A stretch of DNA of 64,000 nucleotides from Bog-756 sp963734435 (GTDB lineage Bacteria; Actinomycetota; Acidimicrobiia; Acidimicrobiales; RAAP-2), in assembly GCA_963734435.1 (NCBI GenBank), contig CAVTHA010000002.1, positions 310,001-374,000 on the forward strand, in the 5' to 3' direction. Both the position numbers and the translations under genes were made by a program. This document shows positions 44,270 to 52,923 of this stretch, in pieces. The number at the start of each line of letters is the position of its first letter. Position 1 is the first letter of the stretch. The notes beneath the pieces are model-generated. The model did no database searches, had not been told where the DNA came from, and worked only from the letters and a program-made list of their open reading frames with translations.

Positions 44270-46513
44270 ATGACTGACGTGGACGACGTCCCCGAGCGGC
44301 GAGAGGATGAAGCGACCTCCGTGGATCCCCCCGCCCCCCGTCGGGAAACGACGGGACCGGCCACCGACCGGGTGCGGATCGTGGGGGCGGAACCGGCCGG
44401 AGAGATCACCTCCGAACTGCCGGTGGTGAGCGCCGAGCCGGATGAGGCGATGGAGCCTCCGGAGTCGGCGGCGGGACGGGACCCCGACACCGAACCCGAG
44501 GGCTACGGCTCGGGCCAGCCGATGGTGCGACTCACCGACGAGCCCGCTGACAGCGCCGGGAACGGGCCGACGGTCGAGCCGGTGACGCCCGGACAGACCG
44601 CCGTGCCCGCGGCCACGCCCACCGAGCTGCCGCACTGGACCGAGCCACCGACCGGGCAGGTGCCGGCCGTGCTGGCCAGGGACACCGGCGACGAACCGGC
44701 CGAATCAGGGATGGCCGCGCCCAGCTGGCGAGAGGAAGACGCCGACTGGGTGGCCCACGACGACCAGTTCGAACCGTCCATGTTCGGCAGCGACCAGGTG
44801 GCCCTCGGTTCGCTCGACGAGTCCGACCGGTCCGACGCCGAGCGCCGGCCGTGGGAGTTCGACCTCGACTCGGCGAAGCCGGGTTCGCCGAGCCCGGTTC
44901 GGCGTCCCACCGGGGATGATCCCGCGGCCGACGTATCGCCGATCACCGAGGAAACCGAGGTGGTGACGCCGGACCGCGAAGCGCCGCCGGCCCCCGACCC
45001 GGTGGTCCTCCCGGCTGCGGCCGCTCCCTTGGTCGCCCCCCGACGGGACGAACCGGCGGGTCCGCACGGGCTCGAAGAACTTCCCGACCGCCCGGCCGAG
45101 GCCGGGTCGGGAACGGGTGCTATGACCGGCAGCCTGCCGTCGGCCGGCTCTGACCCGTTGGCGGAGGCATCGGCGATCGTCCCGGCCGCCCATGCGGCGG
45201 CCGAGGGGGAGGAGTTGCCGACCGGCCAGAAGCGCAGGCCCACCGGGACGGCCCGGCATGGGCGATCGCGGCGCAACGGCCTGCGCCCGACCCGCCTGCG
45301 GGCGAAGAAGCCGGAGGAGGTCGAGCTCACCGACCCACCCTTGGCGGCCGAGCCACCAGGAGCCTCGGTGACCGACGTGCCGGGAGCGGGCCGGCGGCGC
45401 GGGTTGGCCGGCCTGGCCGCCGCCGACCGGACCGCCGAACGCCAGGACGAGGAGCTCGTCGGCGTGGGCGGCGCCGTGGGAGACACCGAAAGCGGGCGCC
45501 GGCGCTCCCGGTCGGCGGTCGCCGCCGTCGGAGTCGCCGCCGGGGCCACCAAGCGCCGTCTGGCCCGGCGTCCCTCGGAGGCCAGCCCCCGTCCTCCGGG
45601 CCGCGGCATGGAGGAGGCGACCGGTGGCGGGCCACCGACCCCGCGGCGGCCCCGGCCCGGGGAGGGAGCCGGGCCAGAGCCCGGCCCGCACGAGGACTCG
45701 AGTTCGATCGGGGTGCGGGTCGGCACCGGACTGGCGGCCGCCGTGGTGGCCCTGCTGGCTTTCAAGGTGGGCACGGTGGCGTCGCTGGTCTTGAGCACCA
45801 TCGTGGTCACTTTTGCCGCCGGGGAGTGCTTCGGCGTCCTGCGCCGAGCCGGGTACCACCCGGCCACCTTGCTCGGACTGGTCGGCACGGTGTCACTGAT
45901 GATCGGCGCGTACACCAAGGGCGTCGCCGCGCTGCCGCTGGTGCTCGTGCTGCTCATCGTGTTCACCTTCATCTGGTACCTGTTCGGCATCGAGCGCGGC
46001 TCCCCGGTCGCCGGCACGGCGGCCACCCTCCTCACCGTGGGATGGGTGTCGCTGCTCGGTGCCTACGCCGGCCTGCTGCTGGCGCCGTCGGCCTTCCCCA
46101 ACCGGCACGGGATCGCCTTCCTCCTTGGGGCCATCATCGCCACGGTGGCCAATGACATCGGCGCGCTGGTCATCGGCGGGTGGCTCGGCAGCCGACCCTT
46201 GGCGCCCAACATCAGTCCCAACAAGACCTGGGAGGGCCTCTTCGGCGGCGCCGTCTTCTCGATCCTGGTCTCGACGGTGGTGGTCGGCTCGATCCACCCC
46301 TGGAGCGCATCCAACGCCGCCCTCCTCGGGGTGGTGGTGGCGGTCGTCGCCCCGATCGGTGACCTGTGCGAGTCCCTGCTCAAGCGCGACCTGCGCCTGA
46401 AGGACATGGGCTCCCTGCTCCCCGGCCACGGCGGCATCCTCGACCGGGTCGACGCCCTCCTGTTCGTGCTCCCTGCCACCTACTACCTGGTACGTGCTCT
46501 CAATATCGCCTGA
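44270..46513 (+). CDS. cdsA: Phosphatidate cytidylyltransferase with about 480-residue disordered extension
   Basis: CdsA makes CDP-diacylglycerol from CTP and phosphatidate in the membrane. The enzyme proper is the last 270 residues: seven to eight helices from about residue 480 (VGTGLAAAVVALLAFKVG) and the family signature LLKRDLRLKDMGSLLPGHGG followed by ILDRVDALLF. The first 480 residues are acidic, Pro/Glu/Asp/Thr-rich and without recognisable domains, then turn basic around residues 315-345 (GQKRRPTGTARHGRSRRNG). Typical CdsA is 270-300 residues. ATG 44270 has a clear GGAGGAA. No frame break separates the two parts and codon use is alike, so the fusion looks genuine. Confidence 0.9.
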   Translation: MTDVDDVPERREDEATSVDPPAPRRETTGPATDRVRIVGAEPAGEITSELPVVSAEPDEAMEPPESAAGRDPDTEPEGYGSGQPMVRLTDEPADSAGNGPTVEPVTPGQTAVPAATPTELPHWTEPPTGQVPAVLARDTGDEPAESGMAAPSWREEDADWVAHDDQFEPSMFGSDQVALGSLDESDRSDAERRPWEFDLDSAKPGSPSPVRRPTGDDPAADVSPITEETEVVTPDREAPPAPDPVVLPAAAAPLVAPRRDEPAGPHGLEELPDRPAEAGSGTGAMTGSLPSAGSDPLAEASAIVPAAHAAAEGEELPTGQKRRPTGTARHGRSRRNGLRPTRLRAKKPEEVELTDPPLAAEPPGASVTDVPGAGRRRGLAGLAAADRTAERQDEELVGVGGAVGDTESGRRRSRSAVAAVGVAAGATKRRLARRPSEASPRPPGRGMEEATGGGPPTPRRPRPGEGAGPEPGPHEDSSSIGVRVGTGLAAAVVALLAFKVGTVASLVLSTIVVTFAAGECFGVLRRAGYHPATLLGLVGTVSLMIGAYTKGVAALPLVLVLLIVFTFIWYLFGIERGSPVAGTAATLLTVGWVSLLGAYAGLLLAPSAFPNRHGIAFLLGAIIATVANDIGALVIGGWLGSRPLAPNISPNKTWEGLFGGAVFSILVSTVVVGSIHPWSASNAALLGVVVAVVAPIGDLCESLLKRDLRLKDMGSLLPGHGGILDRVDALLFVLPATYYLVRALNIA

Positions 46514-46533
46514 ATTTCGGGCAGGCTAGGGGC

Positions 46534-47721
46534 ATGACCGGATCGGTGTCGGTGAGCCTCGTCGGGTCGACCGGCTCGGTCGGCACCCAGGCGCTCGAGG
46601 TGGTGGAGGGCTCGCCCGAGCGGTTCGACGTGGTCGCCATCGGGGCCCACCGCTCGGTCGACCGGCTGGCCGCCCAGGCCCGCCGCCACCATCCTGATGT
46701 CGTGGCCATCGGCGACAGCACCTTGGCTCCGGCGCTCGCTCGGCTGGTCCCCACCGGGGTCGAGGTGGTGACCGGAACCGAAGGCCTGGCGTCGATCGCC
46801 ACTCTGGCCGACGTGGCGGTCAACGGCGTCGTCGGGTTCGCCGGCCTGCACGTCACGTTGGCCGCCCTCACCGCCGGCCGCCGGCTCGCCCTGGCCAACA
46901 AGGAGTCGATCATCGCCGGTGGCCCGGTGGTACGGCCGGCGCGGGCCACGGCCGGCGCCGAGCTCCTGCCGGTCGACTCCGAGCACTGCGCCATCCACCA
47001 GTGCCTGCAGGCCGGCAACCGGTCGGACGTGGCCCGCTTGGTGCTCACGGCGTCGGGGGGCCCGTTCCGCGGTCACACCAAAGAGCAGCTGGACGCGGTC
47101 AGCGTGGCCGACGCGCTGGCCCACCCCACCTGGTCGATGGGCCCGAAGATCACCGTCGACTCCTCCACCCTCATGAACAAGGGCCTCGAGGTCATCGAGG
47201 CCCATGAGCTCTTCGGGGTGGGATACGACGCCATCGACGTGGTGGTCCACCCCCAGTCCGTCGTCCATTCCATGGTGGAGTTCTCCGACGGGGCGACCGT
47301 CGCCCAGCTCTCGCTGCCCGACATGCACCTCCCTATCGGGTATGCCCTGTCCTATCCACGGCGACTGTCCGTCGGATACGGGCGGCTCGACTGGGCCGAG
47401 CTGTCCACCCTCCAGTTCGAGGAGCCCGACCGGTCCCTGTTCCCCTGTCTCGACCTGGCCTACCGGGCCGGACGGGCCGGCGACCTGGCCCCCGCCTGGC
47501 TCAACGCCGCCAACGAGGTGGCGGTGCAGGCGTTCTTGGACGGCCGCATCGCCTGGACCGCCATTGCCCAGGTGGTCGAGGCCACCCTCGACCGCTACGA
47601 CGCACCGGCTCAGTCGGTGGCCGGGGATCCGGCCCCACGGACCATCGACGACGTCCTGGAGGCCGACGGTGGTGCCCGCCGGGTGGCCCGGCAGGTGGTG
47701 GCGGGACGGGAGGCGGCGTGA
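46534..47721 (+). CDS. dxr: 1-deoxy-D-xylulose 5-phosphate reductoisomerase
   Basis: Second enzyme of the MEP isoprenoid pathway. VSLVGSTGSVGTQALEVV binds NADPH; LALANKESIIAGG, LLPVDSEHCAIHQCLQ and LTASGGPFRG form the active site; MGPKITVDSSTLMNKGLEVIEA carries in its middle the metal and substrate contacts. 395 residues, full length. Its stop overlaps the protease gene by four bases, and ispG of the same pathway lies one gene further on, a conserved dxr-rseP-ispG arrangement. Confidence 0.96.
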   Translation: MTGSVSVSLVGSTGSVGTQALEVVEGSPERFDVVAIGAHRSVDRLAAQARRHHPDVVAIGDSTLAPALARLVPTGVEVVTGTEGLASIATLADVAVNGVVGFAGLHVTLAALTAGRRLALANKESIIAGGPVVRPARATAGAELLPVDSEHCAIHQCLQAGNRSDVARLVLTASGGPFRGHTKEQLDAVSVADALAHPTWSMGPKITVDSSTLMNKGLEVIEAHELFGVGYDAIDVVVHPQSVVHSMVEFSDGATVAQLSLPDMHLPIGYALSYPRRLSVGYGRLDWAELSTLQFEEPDRSLFPCLDLAYRAGRAGDLAPAWLNAANEVAVQAFLDGRIAWTAIAQVVEATLDRYDAPAQSVAGDPAPRTIDDVLEADGGARRVARQVVAGREAA

Positions 47722-49049
47722 GCTTGACCGATACCCGGCCGTCGGCCGACAAGCCGGACCGGGTGGACGACCACCGCCCAGGGCAGCCGGTCGGGACCAA
47801 GTCGCCCAAGCGGTTGGCCGGTGAACTCCTCGCCGCCATCGCGGTCATCGTGGCCCTGTCCGTGGGTACGGGCCACACAGACCTTTTGATCGTGGTGGCG
47901 TCCATCATCGTCATCGTCATGCTGCACGAGCTCGGCCACTTCCTGGCGGCCAAGCGGGGCGGCATGAAGGTGACCGAGTACTTCGTCGGCTTCGGGCCGC
48001 GCCTGTGGTCCTTCCGCGTCGGGGAGACCGAGTACGGGGTCAAGGCGCTGCCCATCGGGGGGTACGTGAAGATCCCGGGCATGACCAACCTCGAAGAGGT
48101 GGACCCGGCCGACGAGGATCGCCTCTACCGCGAGAAGCCGTTCCACTCGCGGCTGCTGGTGGCGGTGGCCGGTTCGGCCATGCACTTCCTGATGGCCTTC
48201 GTGCTGCTCTGGGCGCTGCTGGCCTTCGTCGGTGTGCCCAACTCGAATCAGGTGCAGATCCAGGGGCTCAACCCGGTCGGCGGCCTGACCAGCCCGGCCG
48301 CCACGGCCGGCATCCAGGCCGGCGACGTGGTGGTCTCGGTCAATGGAAAGCCCGTCGGCGGCAACGTGGATGCCCTGACCACCACCATCCATGACCATCC
48401 CGACCAACGGCTCACCGTGGTGGTGGATCGCCACGGGGAGGAGAAGACGCTGACCGTGACTCCGGCCAACGGGCGGTCCCTCCACGAGAAGGATTCGGTG
48501 CCGCCGCCCGGCTCGGCCCCGTTCGGGCTCATCGGGGTCAGCCTCGGCTCGCCGGTGCAGACGAGGTCGGTCCTGAGCGGCCTGTCCTCCAGCGGAGCCG
48601 AGATGGGTCGCTTCGCCTGGGCGTCGATCTCGGGCGTCGGACACCTCTTCTCGCCCGGTGGGGTCACCCAGCGATTCAATCAGGTGACCAGCGCCAAAGC
48701 CGCCAACCAAGCGGCGGCCAACGGCACTCGGGCCCAGTCCATCGTCGGCATCGTCCAGACCGCCACGGACGCCGCCCACGCCGGGATCGGCGATTTCCTC
48801 TACATCCTCATCGTCATCAACATCTTCTTCGGGATCTTCAATCTCTTCCCCATGCTGCCGCTCGACGGCGGACACGTGGCCATCGCCGTGTACGAGAAGA
48901 TCCGTACCGGCCGCCGCAAGGCGATGTACCACGCGGATGTGGCCAAGCTGATGCCGTTCACCTGGCTGTTCCTCATGTTCCTGGCCGTGCTGGTGGTGCC
49001 GGCCTTCCTCACCGACATCCTGCATCCGATGGCCAACCCGTTCGGCTGA
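47718..49049 (+). CDS. rseP: Site-2-type intramembrane zinc metalloprotease (RseP family)
   Basis: The 443-residue membrane protease has HELGH (residues 70-74) in the first core helix, a PDZ domain (around GIQAGDVVVSVNGKPVGG), and NLFPMLPLDGGH in the third core helix supplying the zinc-binding aspartate. The RIP family cleaves anti-sigma factors and other membrane proteins. A hydrophilic N-terminus of about 35 residues precedes the first helix. GTG 47718 sits in the dxr stop. Its substrate here is unknown. Confidence 0.93.
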   Translation: MSLTDTRPSADKPDRVDDHRPGQPVGTKSPKRLAGELLAAIAVIVALSVGTGHTDLLIVVASIIVIVMLHELGHFLAAKRGGMKVTEYFVGFGPRLWSFRVGETEYGVKALPIGGYVKIPGMTNLEEVDPADEDRLYREKPFHSRLLVAVAGSAMHFLMAFVLLWALLAFVGVPNSNQVQIQGLNPVGGLTSPAATAGIQAGDVVVSVNGKPVGGNVDALTTTIHDHPDQRLTVVVDRHGEEKTLTVTPANGRSLHEKDSVPPPGSAPFGLIGVSLGSPVQTRSVLSGLSSSGAEMGRFAWASISGVGHLFSPGGVTQRFNQVTSAKAANQAAANGTRAQSIVGIVQTATDAAHAGIGDFLYILIVINIFFGIFNLFPMLPLDGGHVAIAVYEKIRTGRRKAMYHADVAKLMPFTWLFLMFLAVLVVPAFLTDILHPMANPFG

Positions 49050-49114
49050 TCGCAACCGATGGCAACCGACGGCAACCGCGGCCCGCCCGCCCCGGGCGCT
49101 CGGGGTGCCGCCGG

Positions 49115-49120
49115 TAGCAT
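49115..49120 (+). promoter_or_regulatory. -10 TAGCAT, leaderless promoter of ispG
   Basis: TAGCAT ends six bases before ATG 49127. A GGAGG sequence also lies there but is too close to the ATG to act as a Shine-Dalgarno site. Confidence 0.5.
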
Positions 49121-49126
49121 GGAGGT

Positions 49127-50377
49127 ATGGCGAAGACGGCCTGGACCACCACCCAGCGAAGGCCGACCCGCCAGATCCACGTCGGCGACGTGGCCGTGGG
49201 CGGAGGGGCCCCGGTCAGCGTGCAGTCGATGACCACCACCAAGACGGCCGATGCCGAGGCGACGCTCTCCCAGATCTACGCCCTGGCTTCGGCCGGTGCC
49301 GACCTGGTGCGCTGTACCTGCAACGAGGAGGCCGCCGCCGAGGGTCTGGCCCGCATCGTCCCCCGCTCGCCGGTCCCGGTGATCGCCGACATCCACTTCC
49401 ATCACGAGATGGCCCTCGCCGCCCTGGAGGCCGGGGTGCAGGGCCTGCGCTTGAATCCGGGCAACCTCCGCAAGGAGGCGGAGATCAAGCAGGTCGCCGG
49501 CGAGGCCAAGGACCGGGGTGTACCGATACGCATCGGGGTCAACGCCGGTTCGCTCGACCGCGACCTGTACAAACGGTTCGGCGGTGCCACCCCTGAGGCC
49601 CTGGTCGAATCGGCCCGGATCGAGTTGGCCTACTTCGACGAGGTCGGGTTCGAGGACGTCAAGATCTCGGTCAAGGCTTCGTCGGTTCCGCTCATGATCG
49701 AGTCCTACCGGCTGGCTGCCGAGACGTTCGACCGCCCCCTCCACCTCGGGGTGACCGAAGCCGGACCCCCTCCGGCCGGTCTGCTCAAAGGGACCGCCGG
49801 CATCGCCACGCTGCTGGCTGAAGGGATCGGCGACACCATCCGCTATTCGCTCACCGCCGACCCGGTCGAAGAGGCGCGGGCCGGACGGCAGCTGCTCGAG
49901 GCGCTCGGCCTGCGTGAGCGCAAGGGGCTCGACCTCATTGCTTGTCCGAGCTGCGGCCGGGCGGAGGTCGACGTGATCGCGGTGGCCAGTGCCGCCCAGC
50001 GCGCCCTCGAGGAACGGAGCCTCCCGATCCAGGTGGCGGTCATGGGTTGCGTGGTCAACGGCCCGGGCGAGGCCCGGGAGGCCGACCTCGGGATCGCCGC
50101 CGGCCGCCGGCGCGGCCACCTCTTCATCAAGGGGAAGATCGTTCGGGTGGTCCCCGAGGACGAGATGGTCGACGCCTTGGTGGCCGAAGCCGAGCGGCTG
50201 GTCGCCGACGGGGTCGAGGCCAGGTTGGCGGCGGCCGACCCCGAGGCCGAGGCCGAGGCCGAGTCCGATCGCCGGGCCCTGATCGAGACCCAGGGCGAGG
50301 ATGCCAACGCCTCGGAGGCCCGAGTGGAGCTCATTCGCAAGAAGTACGGGGCGGCAGACGCCGACCCCGACGGCTAG
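49127..50377 (+). CDS. ispG: 4-hydroxy-3-methylbut-2-en-1-yl diphosphate synthase
   Basis: IspG is the [4Fe-4S] enzyme of the penultimate MEP step. VSVQSMTTTKTAD, PVIADIHFHHEMAL, GLRLNPGN and HLGVTEAGPP mark the TIM barrel; the cluster cysteines are in LIACPSCGRAEVD and MGCVVNGPGEA. 416 residues with a Glu/Ala-rich stretch (DPEAEAEAESD) near the C-terminus. The stop codon is followed immediately by an imperfect hairpin and the separately promoted proS. Confidence 0.96.
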   Translation: MAKTAWTTTQRRPTRQIHVGDVAVGGGAPVSVQSMTTTKTADAEATLSQIYALASAGADLVRCTCNEEAAAEGLARIVPRSPVPVIADIHFHHEMALAALEAGVQGLRLNPGNLRKEAEIKQVAGEAKDRGVPIRIGVNAGSLDRDLYKRFGGATPEALVESARIELAYFDEVGFEDVKISVKASSVPLMIESYRLAAETFDRPLHLGVTEAGPPPAGLLKGTAGIATLLAEGIGDTIRYSLTADPVEEARAGRQLLEALGLRERKGLDLIACPSCGRAEVDVIAVASAAQRALEERSLPIQVAVMGCVVNGPGEAREADLGIAAGRRRGHLFIKGKIVRVVPEDEMVDALVAEAERLVADGVEARLAAADPEAEAEAESDRRALIETQGEDANASEARVELIRKKYGAADADPDG

Positions 50378-50400
50378 CGGTCCGGACACGCCGGTCCGCT
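50376..50400. terminator. Imperfect GC hairpin at the ispG stop codon
   Basis: Ten-base arms AGCGGTCCGG and CCGGTCCGCT pair except for one central T:T mismatch, with an ACACG loop. The stem begins within the ispG stop codon. No T-run follows. Its position before the proS promoter suggests termination. Confidence 0.35.
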
Positions 50401-50439
50401 CTGAAGATCGGGGCCCCCGGGGCCGGAGCGGTCCGACAG

Positions 50440-50445
50440 TAGGAT
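50440..50445 (+). promoter_or_regulatory. -10 TAGGAT, leaderless promoter of proS
   Basis: TAGGAT ends eight bases before ATG 50454 and fixes that start within a longer open frame. Confidence 0.55.
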
Positions 50446-50453
50446 CGCCGACC

Positions 50454-52172
50454 ATGCGCATGTCCCGGCTGCTCCTCCGCACCCTGCGCGAAGCGCCGGT
50501 CGACGCCGAGGTAGCCAGCCACCGGCTGCTGGTGCGGGCCGGGTACATCCGCCGCCTGGCCTCGGGGGTCTACAGCTTCCTCCCGCTCGGCCAGCGGGCC
50601 CTCCGCCGCATCGAGGAGGTCGTCCGTGAGGAGCTCGACGCTTCCGGCTGCCAGGAGGTGCTGCTCCCGGTCCTCCATCCGATCGAGCTCTGGGAGCAGT
50701 CCGGGCGGGCGGCCCTGTTCGGCACCGACTCCCTACCGGCCATCACCGTCGAGGCGCGGGGCGGCACCTTCGTCCTCGGCCCGACCCACGAGGAGGTGGC
50801 CACCGTCACCGTCGGGTCAGAGGTGGACTCCTACCGACAGCTGCCGCTCACCGTCTACCAGATCCAGGTCAAGTTCAGGGACGAGGCCCGACCCCGCTTC
50901 GGGCTGCTCCGAACCCGGGAGCTGATCATGGCCGACGCCTACTCCTTCGACGTGGACAAGGAGGCCATGCAACGCTCCTACCGCACCGTGTTCGACGCCT
51001 ACTTGCGGATCCTCGGGCGCCTCGGCCTGCAGGCGGTCCCGGTCGAGGCCCAGTCCGGAGCCATCGGGGGCGACGTCAACCATGAGTTCATGGTGCCCTC
51101 CGCCGTGGGGGAGGACCACTTCGTGCGCTGCCCGTCCTGCGGGTACGCCGCCAATATCGAGGCGGCCACCCGGTCCGTCGCCGACTCGCCGGGCCGGGAC
51201 AACGGTGCCGGCGAAGCCCCGATGGTCGAGCGCCACACCCCGGGCCGGTCGGGCATCGCCGACGTGGTCGACTTCTTCGCCGAGCACGGCTCGACCGGGG
51301 TCACCCGGGCCGACTTCCTGAAGAGCATGGCGGTCATCGACGACCAGGGTCGGGCCACCCTCCTGCTGGTGCCCGGCGACCGGGAGGCCCGACTGCCCAG
51401 CGGCTGGCGGCTGTTCGACGAAGCCGACTTCGCCGCCCACCCCAGCCTGGTCAAGGGGTATGTGGGCCCCGCCGACCAGCAGCAGCACGGGATCCGGGTG
51501 GTGGGCGATCTGGAGATCAAGGCCAGAGGGCCCTGGATCGTCGGGGCCAACCGCCCCGATCACCACGCCACCGGGGCGGTGCCCGGCCGCGACTTCTCGG
51601 TGGACGAGTGGGGCTCGTACGCCGAGGTGGGTACCGGCGACGCCTGTCCGCGGTGCGGGCAGGCGGTCGAGCTGGTCCGTTCGGTCGAGGCCGCCCACAC
51701 CTTCCAGCTCGGGTACAAATACTCCGAGGTCATGGAGGGAGCGACCTTCGCCAACGAGGATGGTGACGAGGCGCAATTCTCGATGGGCTGCTACGGGATG
51801 GGGGTGAGCCGGCTGCTGGCCGTGGTGGCCGAGGAGCACCACGACGAGCGTGGACTGGTCTGGCCGCCGGCCGTCTCCCCCTACCAGGTCCATCTGACCG
51901 CTCTTGGCGCCGGGCGGGCCCCGGAGGTGGGTGAGGCCGCCGACCGGCTGTACGAGCGCCTGATGGCGGCCGGAGTCGAGGTCCTCTACGACGACCGGGA
52001 CGTGTCACCAGGGGTCAAGTTCGCCGATGCCGATCTCATCGGGGTGCCGGTCCGGTTGGTGGTGGGGTCCAAGGGCTTGGCCCGGGGCGTCGTCGAGTGG
52101 CGGTCCCGGCTGTCCGGCGAGGAGCGCGAGCTTGCGCTGGCGTCGGCGGTCGAGGAGCTCGCCGGGGTCTGA
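50454..52172 (+). CDS. proS: Prolyl-tRNA synthetase, bacterial type
   Basis: A class II synthetase of 572 residues. Motif 1 lies around RLASGVYSFLPLGQRALRRI, motif 2 around QVKFRDEARPRFGLLRTREL with its downstream F-MADAYSF, motif 3 around GCYGMGVSRLLAVVAEE. The insertion domain typical of the bacterial long form (INS, roughly residues 220-385) is present with CPSCGYAAN and CPRCGQAVE cysteine pairs. The anticodon-binding domain ends the protein. After the stop come 28 bases and then the rimP promoter. Confidence 0.96.
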   Translation: MRMSRLLLRTLREAPVDAEVASHRLLVRAGYIRRLASGVYSFLPLGQRALRRIEEVVREELDASGCQEVLLPVLHPIELWEQSGRAALFGTDSLPAITVEARGGTFVLGPTHEEVATVTVGSEVDSYRQLPLTVYQIQVKFRDEARPRFGLLRTRELIMADAYSFDVDKEAMQRSYRTVFDAYLRILGRLGLQAVPVEAQSGAIGGDVNHEFMVPSAVGEDHFVRCPSCGYAANIEAATRSVADSPGRDNGAGEAPMVERHTPGRSGIADVVDFFAEHGSTGVTRADFLKSMAVIDDQGRATLLLVPGDREARLPSGWRLFDEADFAAHPSLVKGYVGPADQQQHGIRVVGDLEIKARGPWIVGANRPDHHATGAVPGRDFSVDEWGSYAEVGTGDACPRCGQAVELVRSVEAAHTFQLGYKYSEVMEGATFANEDGDEAQFSMGCYGMGVSRLLAVVAEEHHDERGLVWPPAVSPYQVHLTALGAGRAPEVGEAADRLYERLMAAGVEVLYDDRDVSPGVKFADADLIGVPVRLVVGSKGLARGVVEWRSRLSGEERELALASAVEELAGV

Positions 52173-52200
52173 GCCCGGTCGAAATTCGCACGTCGCGGCG

Positions 52201-52229
52201 TTTACAGCCCGAAGGGCCCCTGGTATACT
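52201..52229 (+). promoter_or_regulatory. Strong extended -10 promoter of the rimP-nusA-infB operon
   Basis: TTTACA (52201-52206), 17-base spacer, TATACT (52224-52229) preceded by TGG, an extended -10. It is the closest match to the sigma-70 type consensus in the window. Transcription should begin near 52236, 154 bases ahead of rimP. Confidence 0.75.
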
Positions 52230-52235
52230 TTCGCA

Positions 52236-52389
52236 CCTGCCGTTCGGTTGGAGTGAGGTGACGCTGCTGAAGCGTGGGCGGACAGCCCACGCTTTTGTTT
52301 TGTCAGAAACGCTTCCGATGAAGGTGCAGAGCAGGTTATGACAGGAACAAAACGGCAGCGCCGGCACCGGGGAGGAGGCAGCGCATCAC
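52236..52389 (+). other. Leader RNA of the rimP-nusA-infB operon, possible attenuator or small RNA
   Basis: About 154 bases from the predicted start to the rimP ATG. The first 65 bases end in a perfect intrinsic terminator, so most transcripts may stop as a short RNA and only read-through reaches rimP. A GGGAGGAGG ribosome site lies about 12 bases before the ATG. Because NusA, encoded second in the operon, stimulates hairpin termination, feedback control is plausible but inferred. A 7-codon ORF (ATG 52318) after the terminator has no visible role. Confidence 0.55.
52270..52302 (+). terminator. Intrinsic terminator in the rimP leader
   Basis: Ten-base perfect stem: AAGCGTGGGC (52270-52279), loop GGACA, GCCCACGCTT (52285-52294), continuing into TTTTGTTTTG. 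It is the only hairpin with a T-run that I found in the window. Confidence 0.85.
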
Positions 52390-52923
52390 ATGGACGATCT
52401 GTATGCCACGCTCCAGCCGGTGATGGATGCAGCCGGTCTCGAATTGGTCGATGTGGAGTTGCGGTCGGGCGTCCTTCTGGTCACGGTGGACCGGGACGGC
52501 GGGGTGGACCTCGATGCGCTGACCGAGGCCAACCGGTCGGCGTCGGCCCTGCTGGACCAGCTCGACCCCATCCCCGGTAGGTACGCGCTCGAGGTTTCGA
52601 GCCCCGGAGTCGAGCGCACGCTGCGCACGCCGACCCACTTCTCGCGGGCGGTGGGTGAGACGGTGACGGTCAAGACCCGGCCCCAGGTCGCAGGCGATCG
52701 CCGGCTACGGGGTCGGCTGCTGGCCGCCGACGACCGCGGGTTCGAGTTGGCCCTCGAGAGTGGCGGGGAACCGGTGCGGCTCGGCTACGGCGATATCGAC
52801 CGGGCGCGCACGGTGTTCGAGTGGGGCGGAGCCCCACGGCCGGGAGCACGCCACCATGACGACGAGCGCACGAGCGCCACACCGACCGGGAGGAAGAAGA
52901 GGAAGCAGGTCGCATCCCGATGA
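52390..52923 (+). CDS. rimP: Ribosome maturation factor RimP
   Basis: RimP assists 30S subunit assembly. The 177-residue protein has the N-terminal alpha/beta domain (GLELVDVELRSGVLLVTVDR), the conserved YALEVSSPGVERTLRTP and an Sm-like C-terminal domain (RLRGRLLAADDRGFELAL). A basic tail GRKKRKQ ends it. Start ATG 52390. Its stop overlaps the nusA start by four bases, the near-universal rimP-nusA pair. Confidence 0.94.
   Translation: MDDLYATLQPVMDAAGLELVDVELRSGVLLVTVDRDGGVDLDALTEANRSASALLDQLDPIPGRYALEVSSPGVERTLRTPTHFSRAVGETVTVKTRPQVAGDRRLRGRLLAADDRGFELALESGGEPVRLGYGDIDRARTVFEWGGAPRPGARHHDDERTSATPTGRKKRKQVASR

Noticed and set aside
46520..46533. A leaderless -10 for dxr in GCTAGGGGC
   Set aside because: It lacks the final T of TAnnnT; dxr is more likely cotranscribed with cdsA.
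49121..49126. GGAGGT as the Shine-Dalgarno sequence of ispG
   Set aside because: It abuts the ATG with no spacer, so it cannot pair in the usual way; the -10 six bases away explains the site better.
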